From positions 1,119,501-1,183,500 of the forward strand of contig CP012816.1 of assembly GCA_001936135.1 (NCBI GenBank): a DNA stretch of 64,000 nucleotides, given 5' to 3'. Below the pieces are notes generated by a model. It searched no databases, was not told where the DNA came from, and saw only the letters and a list, made by a program, of their open reading frames with translations. Below are positions 20,175 to 30,470 of this stretch, one piece after another. Within the stretch, counting starts at the first letter, position 1; every line of letters begins with the position of its first letter. The position numbers and the translations under genes are program-made. Origin of the DNA: Saccharomycopsis fibuligera x Saccharomycopsis cf. fibuligera. Lineage: Eukaryota; Ascomycota; Saccharomycetes; Ascoideales; Saccharomycopsidaceae.

Positions 20175-20710
20175 TGTGTAATCAGTTGAACTGGCTATGG
20201 ATTGTGGGCTGTTTACCGGTACGCAAAGTGCTCTGAGATAATGCGTCGATGAGTAGTAATATATCTGTTGAGCTGGTGCCAGAGGACTAGAATTGACTGT
20301 AAGTTTTATGTGTATAGATCTATGGCAGTTATGTTTTAGCTATAAAGTAATTTGTGAAGACATAGTTTATTGCGATGGGATAGAATTTCTCCACTGTTGG
20401 CACCGCGGTTTTCCCACGCGCACTACAAACTTGCTCTGCAATATCCTGACAATATACATTCTGCATTAATTCACAATCGACCTCAGTCTCCACGTTGGGA
20501 CTTTTCGGCTACGGTAAGGAATAATAACTTAATGTACAGTCTAGCATACAAAACAAATATACAGAACAAAGTAGAAAAGAGCAAGAAAAAGAAAAAAGAA
20601 AAGGAAATCAAAGCATAGCTACCAATGTCATAATGACATTTAACTAAATGAGAGAATCATTATTATTCACCCATTGAAAAACAAAGAGTCAAGAACTAAA
20701 TAAAAATATC
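20175..20710. other. RAD33-like promoter and CTK3 3' region
   Basis: 0.54 kb between two minus-strand genes. An A/G-rich stretch (about 20565-20615) gives a lysine-rich frame with no resemblance to a protein family. Confidence 0.5.
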
Positions 20711-22268
20711 TCAAAAATTATAACTTTTCAGTGCCACTTCACTAAGTTCACCCAATTCTCTAAGATCATCATTAGTTAATGGCCCACAACGATCCCATAA
20801 TTTTTGGAATTCTGCTTTATCCACCTTTTCTGTAGTCTGTCTTTCAATCATCCATAAACTTTCTTTTGCTTTTTTATGCTGCTTGTGTGTTAGTAGGTTG
20901 TATCAACGATAACTAGTGATAAAAAATTAAGAACAATTCAATTCAAAATTGATAAAAGTACATACTCTTTCCCGATCAGCTTCCATTCTCGCTAGTATTT
21001 GCTCTCTTGATAATTCCAAGTTCTTCCACGTAGGCACTGACGCCGAGCCAGATACAGGCATTGTCGTTGTTGTCGTCATTGACGCTGTTGTTTTCCCATT
21101 TCCTGGTTCCTTTTTATGCTTGAGCTCATTAGCATCTTCCCTTTCTCCTTCCTTATGGTTTTTTATTCCATTTTCATCATCATCATTGGTATCACCATTC
21201 GTATTGAAACATCCGTTGCCGTTAATTTTATCTTCAACAACTTGACTCTTATAAGTGATATACTGACTCATTTTCTTCCGATCAATAAGAATCTTCCATG
21301 CGCCGGCTACCCCAGTTCCAACCTTATCAACTTCAATAGGCTGAAATTCTGCATCACTATCGTCATCATTATTGTCATTATCGCCGTCATTGATATTTGT
21401 TTCCGCAGATTTCAAAACATTTACTTTCTGTTTTTTGTTTTTCATTTTTCTTTCAATCTCCAACTTATATTGATCTTCAAGCAAATTTGTCTTTTTGAAT
21501 TCTTGTTCAAACTTGGCGACTTTTAATGCAGCTTCTTCATTCTTATCAAGAGTTGCATCGTTTCCTTTATTAGTCCTGTTTTTGTTACGTTCTTTTGTCC
21601 CATTCGTTTCATTAGCGTTTTTATTTTCTTTACCGTTATTATTGCTATCAAGACCCATACTGATATCAAGATTCCCGTCATACCCAAGAAGTAACAACTG
21701 CAAACTAACATTCCGTACAAGATCCGCACACATTCTCAAATTATAAAGCCCAAACTTGTTAGCTGGCACGACTTTGGCAACAATTAAAGGTAAATCCCGT
21801 TGAATGTTTTCCACGTACGGTAAACTTTTACTTAAATTTGAATTTTTACTAAATGATTGTTTAGATTGAGTTAGAAGAGTGTCTATGAAGTTCATTATGT
21901 TTAGTCTTAGATTTAAGTCGGACTGTAATGTACTTTGTTAGTATTTGGTTTTTAGTTCTTTTGTGCCAGAAGACCTACAAATGTCATAATTGGTCCCAAG
22001 ATAAAGCAAAAGGCGTGCAAATATCTCCTTTCTAACCTCAGGTTTATTCCTCATAGAACCTCAAATGACAAATAAAAGCTAAAAGGTAAAGACAAAGGAC
22101 AAGTAAACAACTTACCATTTCAAGTACTTCAAGAATGCAAGAATGGAAATCATCCTGATACTCATAATTTCTTAAGGCAAATGAAGAGCATTTAATAAGA
22201 GCTTGAGTCACTGGTTGCAATCCAGAAAGCATGCGAGAAAATTGCAAACGAGCCTCAAATGGGTCCAT
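20711..22268 (-). CDS. CTK3: CTDK-I kinase complex subunit Ctk3 (three exons)
   Basis: Exons: 22116-22268 (51 codons), 20966-21922 (319 codons) and 20711-20878 (55 codons plus stop), total 425 residues. Intron 1 (21923-22115) has GTAAGT, TACTAAC at 21937-21943 and CAG. Intron 2 (20879-20965) has GTATGT, TACTAAC at 20889-20895 and CAG. All junctions fall between codons. Ctk3 is the non-cyclin subunit of the Ctk1-Ctk2-Ctk3 kinase that phosphorylates Ser2 of the RNA polymerase II C-terminal domain. Exon 1 (MDPFEARLQF...LRNYEYQDDFHSCILE) is the start of the CID-like domain. The join of exons 2 and 3 restores MEADRERHKKAKES, the conserved C-terminal motif, followed by SLWMIER and FQKLWD. A long Asn/Asp/Glu/Lys-rich insert fills the middle. 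Reading exon 2 alone would miss both conserved ends. Confidence 0.9.
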
Positions 22269-23141
22269 TTTTGTCGAAATTTTTTGATACTTTTTTAATA
22301 GATCCTTAGTTTAATTGTTGTAAGGTTGTTTGGAGTATTTATTTCTTGCTGATTGTTGAATATTGATGGATAAGACTGACCTATGGAGATACTGATTATC
22401 GATAATGTTTGATGTTGATGTTGATGAGGTATTTGGCGCTTGAGTAAATCGTAAAAAAATAAATTTACAGTAGAGATACCGAAGTATCGGTTCTTTAGCA
22501 GCAGGGCACGTAACGAAAGAGGCGATATAAATGCTGGAGTACAACATAATGTACGGTAGTGATATACAGTTGTAGAAGAGGTTGGCGCATATTTTGTCTG
22601 TTGGGTGCGAGAATTTAATTTGGCGAGGAGAAGAGACATGTTATTGCAATATAGCATATAGCCATTTTTGCATACAAATCTCAACTGCAACCATATTCCG
22701 CCCAAGCACGCAACTTTTGCAAACATCTTACATGCACTTAGAAATAAGTAGTAATCAGAGTTTAAAAGCGCAGCACAACAAGCCAGCCCTGCTGTGAGTC
22801 CTACTTATTTGAGAAAACGTTTATTGCGTAGCAAATATTCTATATCTGGCATCCAAAAAAGCAAGTGGAGAAAGATACACATAGATCTACACGTATAGTG
22901 TAAATACGAACAAAGCAAGAATGAACAATAATATAACAACAGTATCACATCTTGCCTCTCTTGACATTTGTCAATGCCGAAACGCGATCAGGAAAATCAA
23001 GGTCAAACTCAGACACAAAAATCAAGGTAAAACGTTAAAAGTAAAGTCAAAGGTTACAAGACAAAAATCAAAAAGCCAGCATCAAATCAATAAAACAAAT
23101 ACAAAAATTCAAAAATTCAAAAATTCAAAAACTCAAAAGAC
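22269..23141. other. CTK3 promoter and 3' region of SMP-30 gene
   Basis: 0.87 kb. A 113-codon ATG-initiated frame on the minus strand (about 22295-22636) has a basic, Ser/Leu-rich start that could pass for a mitochondrial presequence, but it ends in low-complexity His/Gln and Ser/Ile and runs into the CTK3 promoter. I do not call it. A 8-bp tandem repeat (AAAAATTC, four copies) lies at 23103-23134. Confidence 0.45.
23103..23134 (+). repeat. 8-bp tandem repeat, four copies
   Basis: AAAAATTC three times followed by AAAAACTC, just 3' of the SMP-30 family gene stop. A short microsatellite in a probable 3' UTR. Confidence 0.8.
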
Positions 23142-24362
23142 TCAGATTTTCCCTTGCCAGATATAACTGTGTTTCCCCTTAGTCTCACTCAACTTTACTC
23201 TAAAAATCGACCCCCCAAAATCTCCTTTCTCGCTACCCAATTTTTCCGGTTCATCTAAGTGCAAATCAGCAGTAGAGACAAACAACTCATTCAATTGAGA
23301 GCCGCCAATCACCGGACAATTAGTTCTTTTTGCCGGGAATACAAAGCGATGAACCACTTCGCCCTGTGGGCTAATCTTGAAAACAGTGCTCGACTCCCAT
23401 AATGCCACGTACAAATTATCTGCATCATCAATAGTCATTCCATCAGGTTCAGTATAGTGATCAGTTAAGGTAGAAGCATCAAAGAAGTCCTCGCCATTAG
23501 CAATACTATCAGTAGTTTTGTCGTAGTCGTAAACTCTTATCTTTTGAGTAGTACTGTTAATATGGAAAAACTTAGTCAAATCTTTATTCCAAGCCATTCC
23601 ATTGGGAATTGTTTGTCCCTCAAGCAAACTAGTATATTTCAAAGTTTGATGGTCAAATTTAACCAACCAACCTTCTGGACCAATGTCGCTATATTTCAAG
23701 TTATCCATCATGATGCCAATCCAAAAATTGCCAGCTGGACTGATTTTCGCATCATTGCTCCTGAAACGACGGCGTTGTTCGGCACTGAGGAAGTCGAATT
23801 TGTATTTGTATTCAAATGAAAGCGCTTTAAAGCTAACAATAGCAATGCCCTGTTTGGCAGCAGCAAGCACTATGTCGTTGTCTCTGGTAAGCCCAATAGC
23901 GCCAATTGATGGGACATCGGTATTGCCATTGGCGGTAGTGTTATTGTTACCAGTACTTTCACCACTATCGCCATTGTCATTGTCATTGTCATTGCCATTA
24001 ATGCTATCAGGTGAAAGGCTTTTATCCACTTGGTCCTTTTTTAGTTCTTGTTGTTGATCTGGTTGTGGCTTGCCCTCAGGCTGGGGCTTTCCCTCTTCTT
24101 GCTGTTGGTGTTTCTGCTGCAACTGCTGCTGTTCTTCATCCTGTTCTTTGTAAGAAACTACTTCGTGGGAATTTTTGATGGTGTTCAAGTCACTCTCACT
24201 GTACTCTTCCTTCTTAGTCTTGGGGATCTCGACTCTGTGCACCTGCCCGTTGGCAATATCAACCCAAAGGAGGGAATTATTGGCAGGATTGTAAGTGACG
24301 CCTTCTGAGAGTCTGGCTCCTGGGAATGATACCACTGGAGCTTTGACTTGGGTGACCGACAT
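23142..24362 (-). CDS. SMP-30/gluconolactonase-family protein (YBR053C-like)
   Basis: A 406-residue beta-propeller protein of the SMP-30/regucalcin/gluconolactonase family; S. cerevisiae YBR053C is the likely relative. Family signatures: SEGVTYNPANNSLLWVDI (about residues 19-36, with the metal-binding Glu), SPAGNFWIGIMM, TIPNGMAWNKDLTKFFHINST and EPDGMTIDDADNLYVALW. An insert at about residues 60-150, very rich in Gln, Asp, Asn, Lys and Gly, interrupts the first blade region and accounts for the extra length. Substrate unknown; lactone hydrolysis is typical of the family. The ending WQGKI is intact. Confidence 0.85.
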   Translation of the reverse strand: MSVTQVKAPVVSFPGARLSEGVTYNPANNSLLWVDIANGQVHRVEIPKTKKEEYSESDLNTIKNSHEVVSYKEQDEEQQQLQQKHQQQEEGKPQPEGKPQPDQQQELKKDQVDKSLSPDSINGNDNDNDNGDSGESTGNNNTTANGNTDVPSIGAIGLTRDNDIVLAAAKQGIAIVSFKALSFEYKYKFDFLSAEQRRRFRSNDAKISPAGNFWIGIMMDNLKYSDIGPEGWLVKFDHQTLKYTSLLEGQTIPNGMAWNKDLTKFFHINSTTQKIRVYDYDKTTDSIANGEDFFDASTLTDHYTEPDGMTIDDADNLYVALWESSTVFKISPQGEVVHRFVFPAKRTNCPVIGGSQLNELFVSTADLHLDEPEKLGSEKGDFGGSIFRVKLSETKGKHSYIWQGKI

Positions 24363-25066
24363 AATTATTTATAGCTTGTAACGAATTATAGGCGCTAATG
24401 ATCAGATTGTGCTTGTTTTGAGAGCTAATTGATAACAGGGTATGGTAACGATATTACTATAGAACTGACAAGTGAGAAGTTCAAAGTCAGCAGAAGAATG
24501 CGATATAGTACAGGATGAATTGCAACGTCAAACGCAAACTAATCTATCGCAATTACCAACCTATGTGGTGCTATGCTATACTGTGCTATACTATGCTATA
24601 CGATGCTATACTGAAGTGTTGTTGAGCTCAATAGACAGAACTGTTATCATTACAAGAGGTGTTCAAATGGGCAGAGAAAGGTGGGCTTATGGGAGTAAAG
24701 GCAACGTTACTTGCTGCACCGCGCGCTGTGGAATTCCAGTTCCGCCTGCGGTGGTCAGATGACTGCATTATGCGCTTTTTTTCTAATTGACAGACTCCAC
24801 TACACACTAAACAGAATATGGCTGCTGTAGGTTATACACTTGACTCGGTATAGCTAGACATGCAGTACCGTATATATAGGTGATACTGGTGCTGGCTGCA
24901 CAAAATACACCACAGCTGTTCTCGTATACGCGCCCATAATATCAATCTTATTAAACACTGCTATCCACAAACCCCATATGTATCTATAATTACACTGTTA
25001 TACTATGTTAAGTACCTATTAGTATACTGGACACCAAGTTCTATTCGGTATCTAAGTACGCACTAT
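24363..25066. other. SMP-30 gene promoter and BFA1 3' region
   Basis: 0.7 kb between two minus-strand genes. It contains a 10-bp tandem repeat at 24571-24610 and an ACCGTATATATAGG element near 24867. No gene seen. Confidence 0.5.
24571..24610 (+). repeat. 10-bp tandem repeat, four copies
   Basis: Four consecutive 10-mers: CTATGCTATA, CTGTGCTATA, CTATGCTATA, CGATGCTATA. The period is close to one DNA helical turn. Located about 210-250 bp upstream of the SMP-30 family gene start (24362, minus strand). Confidence 0.85.
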
Positions 25067-28000
25067 CTAAGCACTTTCACCGCCACCGCCCATCACCATA
25101 TTACGGATCTCGTACATATAATCTCTATCTAGCTCTTCATCCTCGTCTCCCGGTTGGAACCAGCTCTTAACCTTCTTAATCCATCGTTCTTCTTCCATGC
25201 GAAATCGATGCACTGTTTCGGCACTAAGCTCGAATTCATCCCTCACTTCAAATTCCGACGTTACACCTCCTGCTCCTCCTCCTTGAACTTGAGCGTGGGT
25301 CTTTTTCGAATTTGTCGGTGATTGTTGTTGTTGCATGAGCACTGAGGATCCCGAAATTCGTGACATGTTGCTAAATCCTCTCGTTGGTATTTGATTAATA
25401 TTCTTGATATTGTTAATATTATTATTGTGGTTATGATGACCGGCCATTGGCAAATCAAGATGGCTCCTACCATGACCAAGACCGTTGCCAAAATGTGATG
25501 CGAACAATGGCGTGCTTGGTAAGTTGCTGCTGCTTCGTAAATTATTCGAATTATAGTTGTTGAAATTTTCACCGTAGCCTTGTTGCAAATTCAATTTACT
25601 ACCAAATAAGTGATTCAAACCAGCAAAATCCGACTTCTTGATCGTATTATCATTTTTATTATTATTGCTGTGGTTTGTAGACCGCAGTAACGTCGGTGAT
25701 TCGTTATCAACATTAACACCATCATAATCATCATTAGCGTACTCATCATCACTGGTAGTGCTGGCAGCACTCGCGGTAGTAGCCACTTCAAGATCATTGA
25801 TATCCTTAAACGGATCCTCCTCTGAATCTGAATCTTCCTCATTTCCGTCTCCGCCTTTGCCACCATTACTATTACCGGATTTCAAACTAATCCAGCATAG
25901 TTTTCTAGGATTGAAATACATGTTTCCTTCAATTTGTAATCCATCTAGACTCAATTCCTCAAAATCAGAATCATCCTGACTGCTGATTTTCATTCCTTTT
26001 TTATTTCCAGACTTTTTCTTTAAGGGTTTTATTGTTCCTGTTGCTGTTTCATTATAATTGCTATTGTACGGCCCCTTTTTGTTTAAAAATGTAATAAGTG
26101 CTGGTTGTCTTACTGGTTTGATGCTAGCGAACCGCTTAGCATCAACTTCATTACCTTCCCATTTATACGTCCGAGGATTATAAACCATTTTACTGCCATT
26201 GTACCCCTCTACTGCATATTGCCGCTGTGGTGCATTCAAATGCTTAATTAAGCCAATTTTATGTTTTCTTTTTTTGGTAATCTTTCGGTCACTGCCATTG
26301 CCATTTCCACGTCCTAAAACATTACCATTCATAGTACCGCAATAGTCCGTAACTGCATTATCATACTCTTTAAATGGTGACCTGCTGGGACTTCTTTTTT
26401 GTATTCTACTAGATATCTTCTCCTCTTTATCCTTACCATGGTTCTTTTTCAATATCCCCTTTTGGCCTGCTACCGTCGGCAATGCTGCCGTCCCTGCTGA
26501 CCGACTATGTCGAGACGAAGGTGGCGGACTCTCCATATACTGCTTCAAATCAATAGCACTTTTTTTCTTCTTGTTAATTGGTATAAAATTTCGTGCAGTT
26601 ATTGTGCCCCGGAACGTTTCCGTTGCTGTATTGTAGCTGTTGCCTTTATTATAGTTACTCAAATTTAACAAAGTTTGTTGTTCTTTAGTATAATCAACAT
26701 CCAAATCATCAAGTTGATCAAGTTCCGTTCCTGTGCCATACTGTTTGCGACGCATTGGTTGCACCAATACTTTTTTTTTGCCGTTTCTTTTGAAAACCAA
26801 ATTACCTGCCATCATAGCACCAGCATTGCTGTCATTGTTGAAAACTGCGGACGATGCCTTTCTAACATTTTGCAGTCTTGTGAATTGATGAGGATTGATT
26901 GACGAGCTCCGTAGCACAGGCATAGATTTTTTCGACATTAGTCTGTTGAAATTGTTATTATAGCTGCTGCCAAATTGAGCTAGGTCATCGTTTTGGTTAG
27001 ATTGTTGCATCAGCTGTGATTGTTTTTTATTTGGTGAGCTTCGTTGCTGCTTAGTCTTTGACAAGTTTAAATCAGAGCTGATTTGGTGATTATAGATCCT
27101 TCTAGCATTCCCAGCATCTGTTGTCAATCTTGGCTTATTTCTCAACACTACGTTTTTATGAATATCCTGATTGTTTCTTTCAATGGCAAATGATAAATCT
27201 TCTTCAAAATCTTCAAAATCTTCAAGAAACTCATTTTCATTATTTTTATCATCTTCATCGTCTTCATCTCCATACCAATCCTCTGCGTGCGGATACACAA
27301 CTGTATCATCTGGAACATTCATCATATCAGAAGCCCCCATCATCATTCCATTTTGTCTTGCTGGAAAGAATTGTTTCCCCTTACTTCTACCCAAACCTCT
27401 GTTATTATTGATATTGTTTTTTTTTTGTTGCTGCATAATATAGAACTCTTGCTCTTCTAACTCAGCCTGAATCCGTGCTTTTCTTAGCCTTTGCTCTAAT
27501 AGTTTCTCAAAATTATTGTTTTCAAACTCAATATCGTTGTAGAAATCCGTAGCATCAGTTTCTGATTCACTGTACATTGACGCTGCCAGATTATTGGATG
27601 AGTTCTCACGATGATTTGACGAGCTAGATAGGGACAGATTGGCTGGGGAAAGTTCTAGTGTCGAACTGTATTGGTTAAGCTGTCTAGTTGGCGGTTTGAA
27701 ATAATTCATCATTGAACCGGGGATAGGGCCTCCATAGTTGTTATTGTTGCTGTTATTGGAATATGATATACCTGCTGCTTGCTTGTTGATATTATTGTTG
27801 TTGGCATTACTATTTGAGATGTCAAAGTCATCAGGGAACTCTAGCCCATTCTCAATGTCACTTTCTTCATCTTCAAAGTTGTTATTATTGTTATTGTCAT
27901 TGTTATTTCTGTGGTCAAGTTTACGGTATCGAAGGTCGTCATTTAGACTCAAATCAAACAGATCGTCTAAATCAAAATCAGTTTCGTTATTATTTTCCAA

Positions 28001-28492
28001 CTCTGGTCTGAATTGTTTGAGATTATTGTCTTTAGGAAGAATAAGAGTATCGTTTCCCTGTTGAAGTTTCTGTAAATTATCAATTTCACTCTCGAGGCGA
28101 GGAGATTTCACTTTCACTGTTTTGGTGTCTAAGTGATTATTATCATCACTTGTGCTGGTTGTAGCTCTGATGGTGTTGCCCAGCATAGCATTTTCAAAAT
28201 CAGCTAAAGAGATTGACTGATATGGTTTCTTTTTTCCATTATTTAAAGGGATACTATTTATGTTATTGAGATTGTTGCCCTTGGACTGGTATTGCTGTTG
28301 GTATTGCTGCTTGCTCGGAGATCTGGACTGACTAGATCCGTTGTTAGTATTACTGGTATTATTTGTATTGGTGGATCTGCTGGAGTAGATGGAAGTACGG
28401 AGGACGTCATCTATGTCGTCGTTGTCGTTGACAAGATCATCCCAGTTTTCCTCGTCCTCTTCAGGTTCCTGATAGTTTGCTAATTGGGACAT
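25067..28492 (-). CDS. BFA1: Spindle-position checkpoint GAP component Bfa1 (Byr4-like)
   Basis: A 1141-residue protein. Bfa1 with Bub2 forms the two-component GAP for the GTPase Tem1 at the spindle pole body and holds mitotic exit until the spindle is positioned. The N-terminus (EENWDDLVNDNDDIDDVLRT) and the C-terminal half show the Byr4/Bfa1 repeats: MVYNPRTYKWEGNE near residue 765 with RQPALITFLN, and GNMYFNPRKLCWISL near residue 857. The C-terminal VRDEFELSAETVHRFRMEEERW (about 1084-1105) is also characteristic. About twice the S. cerevisiae length, because of many Asn, Ser and Asp runs and acidic inserts in the first 600 residues. No intron seen. Confidence 0.85.
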   Translation of the reverse strand: MSQLANYQEPEEDEENWDDLVNDNDDIDDVLRTSIYSSRSTNTNNTSNTNNGSSQSRSPSKQQYQQQYQSKGNNLNNINSIPLNNGKKKPYQSISLADFENAMLGNTIRATTSTSDDNNHLDTKTVKVKSPRLESEIDNLQKLQQGNDTLILPKDNNLKQFRPELENNNETDFDLDDLFDLSLNDDLRYRKLDHRNNNDNNNNNNFEDEESDIENGLEFPDDFDISNSNANNNNINKQAAGISYSNNSNNNNYGGPIPGSMMNYFKPPTRQLNQYSSTLELSPANLSLSSSSNHRENSSNNLAASMYSESETDATDFYNDIEFENNNFEKLLEQRLRKARIQAELEEQEFYIMQQQKKNNINNNRGLGRSKGKQFFPARQNGMMMGASDMMNVPDDTVVYPHAEDWYGDEDDEDDKNNENEFLEDFEDFEEDLSFAIERNNQDIHKNVVLRNKPRLTTDAGNARRIYNHQISSDLNLSKTKQQRSSPNKKQSQLMQQSNQNDDLAQFGSSYNNNFNRLMSKKSMPVLRSSSINPHQFTRLQNVRKASSAVFNNDSNAGAMMAGNLVFKRNGKKKVLVQPMRRKQYGTGTELDQLDDLDVDYTKEQQTLLNLSNYNKGNSYNTATETFRGTITARNFIPINKKKKSAIDLKQYMESPPPSSRHSRSAGTAALPTVAGQKGILKKNHGKDKEEKISSRIQKRSPSRSPFKEYDNAVTDYCGTMNGNVLGRGNGNGSDRKITKKRKHKIGLIKHLNAPQRQYAVEGYNGSKMVYNPRTYKWEGNEVDAKRFASIKPVRQPALITFLNKKGPYNSNYNETATGTIKPLKKKSGNKKGMKISSQDDSDFEELSLDGLQIEGNMYFNPRKLCWISLKSGNSNGGKGGDGNEEDSDSEEDPFKDINDLEVATTASAASTTSDDEYANDDYDGVNVDNESPTLLRSTNHSNNNKNDNTIKKSDFAGLNHLFGSKLNLQQGYGENFNNYNSNNLRSSSNLPSTPLFASHFGNGLGHGRSHLDLPMAGHHNHNNNINNIKNINQIPTRGFSNMSRISGSSVLMQQQQSPTNSKKTHAQVQGGGAGGVTSEFEVRDEFELSAETVHRFRMEEERWIKKVKSWFQPGDEDEELDRDYMYEIRNMVMGGGGESA

Positions 28493-29053
28493 TATTTGTG
28501 CGTGAGGTATTTGGTGGTAACAGCAATTAATAATATAATTCTCTACTATAAATGATTTGTCTATTTTGTTTTTTGTTTTCTATTTACGTTTTCCTGTTTC
28601 TGTTTACTTTTCTACACCCGTATAAATGCAACTTATTGCTATACATAAGTGCGTGTATTGGTGTTATTTTACTTAAATCCCCGTATAAATGTAAACCCTT
28701 CTGCTCCATCGCCTAACATGAAACAAACACTCATCTTCGTCATTAGATGAGCACCACAACGCTCGCCAACAGAGCAGCCATATTCATTTTTGCCACACAA
28801 CGGTTGAATTTCACAGCTATCAAACTGCAATTTAGTATGTGAGTGATACACACTTAAGGAACATATCTCCTGGAACTAGTGTAGTTTATGCAATGGAACC
28901 TCATAATTAGCAAAATTTCAAAGACTAAACATTCTCCCTTCCAGCTTATCTAACAAGTTTTTCAATATAAGCCCTGCAGTTTCTTTTTGCTAAACTTCAT
29001 CATGTTTCACCCCATTTTTATAGCATCTATTCTACTATTTTTACTCATTAACC
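28493..29053. other. Divergent promoter, BFA1 / small zinc-finger-like gene
   Basis: 0.56 kb between divergent start codons; nothing further that I can name. Confidence 0.5.
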
Positions 29054-29398
29054 ATGACAGAAGACTACTACCTCTGTCCCGATCATTATTTCAGCGCCAC
29101 AAATGAAAATGACATGATTAACCACTTTGTTCACGCTCACGCTCAACTGATCCGTTGTCCTGGCAAAAGAAGAACAACATTCGATGAGCCTGATTGCATT
29201 TACAATACTCGAAGCTTAACTGCTTTTAAAGCCCATTGCAGAGTCTGGCATCATCATGATAGTGGTCCTTGGGCTTATTATAACATGCTAAAGAAGTCTC
29301 AATATCATATGTTTACGATATCATACAGCAACCATTTTAGGGTGATGGACAACTACGCTGTCTTTCTTCCAGATACTGTTAATAAATACTACGAATAG
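29054..29398 (+). CDS. Small zinc-finger-like protein, unknown
   Basis: A 114-residue ATG-initiated frame with a Cys/His pattern that looks structural. Residues C8-x2-H11-x12-H24-x4-H29 form a finger with His in place of the second Cys, and C48-x12-H61-x4-H66 (with C35 upstream) is spaced like a C2H2 finger. The first part (CP near residue 8, H24, C35) also recalls CHHC fingers. The C-terminal 45 residues are aromatic-rich (YYNMLKKSQYHMFTISYSNHF). The composition is unlike random AT-rich sequence, so I believe it is a real gene. I recognise no family. It could be a nucleic-acid-binding protein or a fragment of a larger zinc-finger gene. Confidence 0.55.
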   Translation: MTEDYYLCPDHYFSATNENDMINHFVHAHAQLIRCPGKRRTTFDEPDCIYNTRSLTAFKAHCRVWHHHDSGPWAYYNMLKKSQYHMFTISYSNHFRVMDNYAVFLPDTVNKYYE

Positions 29399-30086
29399 AG
29401 CAAAATTGTTGTTTTTTTTTGTTTTTTTTAAAAAAAAAAAGAAAAGCGGTATTATTATTGGTTCAATATTGATTCATGACCTTTTATTGCTCTTTGACTA
29501 CGAGGCTTTCGTTACCTTTTATCAGTTATTTCTCTTTTCTAATTTAAGCCAAATGGTATCATTTATTGAACTTAACTATCTTATCACTTTTCACTGCCAA
29601 TAGAAGTAGCTTTTTCTAGATGAGTAGAACATTTTTTAGATTCTTAATTTGAATAACCTATGTGCTAGCAACACTGTGTTGCTTCCTCAAAATTGCTGAA
29701 CATTACTTTTTAGATCTTCTTGCACTTCATATGTAAGTAAACTTGCAAACGCACCAATATCAACACAATTAGGCCTTAACTTAAACATTTCGCAAAGTGT
29801 GTTTCCAAGAGAAACTATTCGACCCTTTATAATGGTACACAATTATATGCATTATGACACGTATTAATGTATAAATACGCGCTAGTCACGAAGTATATCA
29901 GCTGACTTATCCCACCTGACAATTTGCTATTTTTTCATTGGGCAACAAACACCGCACGAAACAGAAAACACTATCAAGATAGAAAAAAAAATAGTAAGTC
30001 AAAGACCAAGGCTTTATAAGAATAGACGGACAGTTAAATACAATAAACACTCATTAAATAACCAAATAGACACACACATATACAAT
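29399..30086. other. Promoter region of the complex I subunit gene
   Basis: 0.69 kb, AT-rich, with poly-T and poly-A tracts at 29410-29440. No gene seen. Confidence 0.5.
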
Positions 30087-30470
30087 ATGCCAACCGTGCA
30101 AGATCTTCCACCAATAGGAGGTTACGAACCAGTTCAATGGAAACGTAACTTGCCTTCCAGAGGTTTCAGACCTAAGATCTGGCTCTTTGGAATGTTCGGT
30201 ATTTGTGCATATGGTTTCTACAAAGCTATTCAGTCTATTCATGAAAGAAGAGAATTGCAAAGAGAAAAAGTCTGGGCTCGTATTTACTTGTCTCCGTTAT
30301 TGCAAGCTGAAGCTGACAGGGAAACTGTTAGAAGATATTACTCTGATAAGGCCATTGAAGCTAAGATTATGAAGGACGTTCCTGGTTGGGATGTTAATAA
30401 GGGAGTCTACAATGATGGAAGATTTAGAACTCTAACTTACTCTTTTGCTGATGTCGATGGTAAAAACTAA
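30087..30470 (+). CDS. NADH:ubiquinone oxidoreductase subunit, GRIM-19/NDUFA13 type
   Basis: A 127-residue accessory subunit of mitochondrial respiratory complex I, in the inner membrane. The start QDLPPIGGYEPVQWKRNLPSRG (about residues 5-26) is the family signature. A single membrane segment (about 30-48, IWLFGMFGICAYGFYKAI) follows, then the helical stretch ERRELQREKVWARIYLSPLLQAEADRETVRRYY and the IMKDVPGWDVNKGVYNDGRF motif. The length is normal. Its presence shows that the organism retains a proton-pumping complex I, unlike Saccharomyces. Confidence 0.95.
   Translation: MPTVQDLPPIGGYEPVQWKRNLPSRGFRPKIWLFGMFGICAYGFYKAIQSIHERRELQREKVWARIYLSPLLQAEADRETVRRYYSDKAIEAKIMKDVPGWDVNKGVYNDGRFRTLTYSFADVDGKN

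Noticed and set aside
22295-22726. Minus-strand frame with a presequence-like start (MSLLLAKLNSRTQQ)
   Set aside because: No recognised domain, His/Gln and Ser/Ile low complexity at the end, and it overlaps the CTK3 promoter. Conservation would be needed to revive it.
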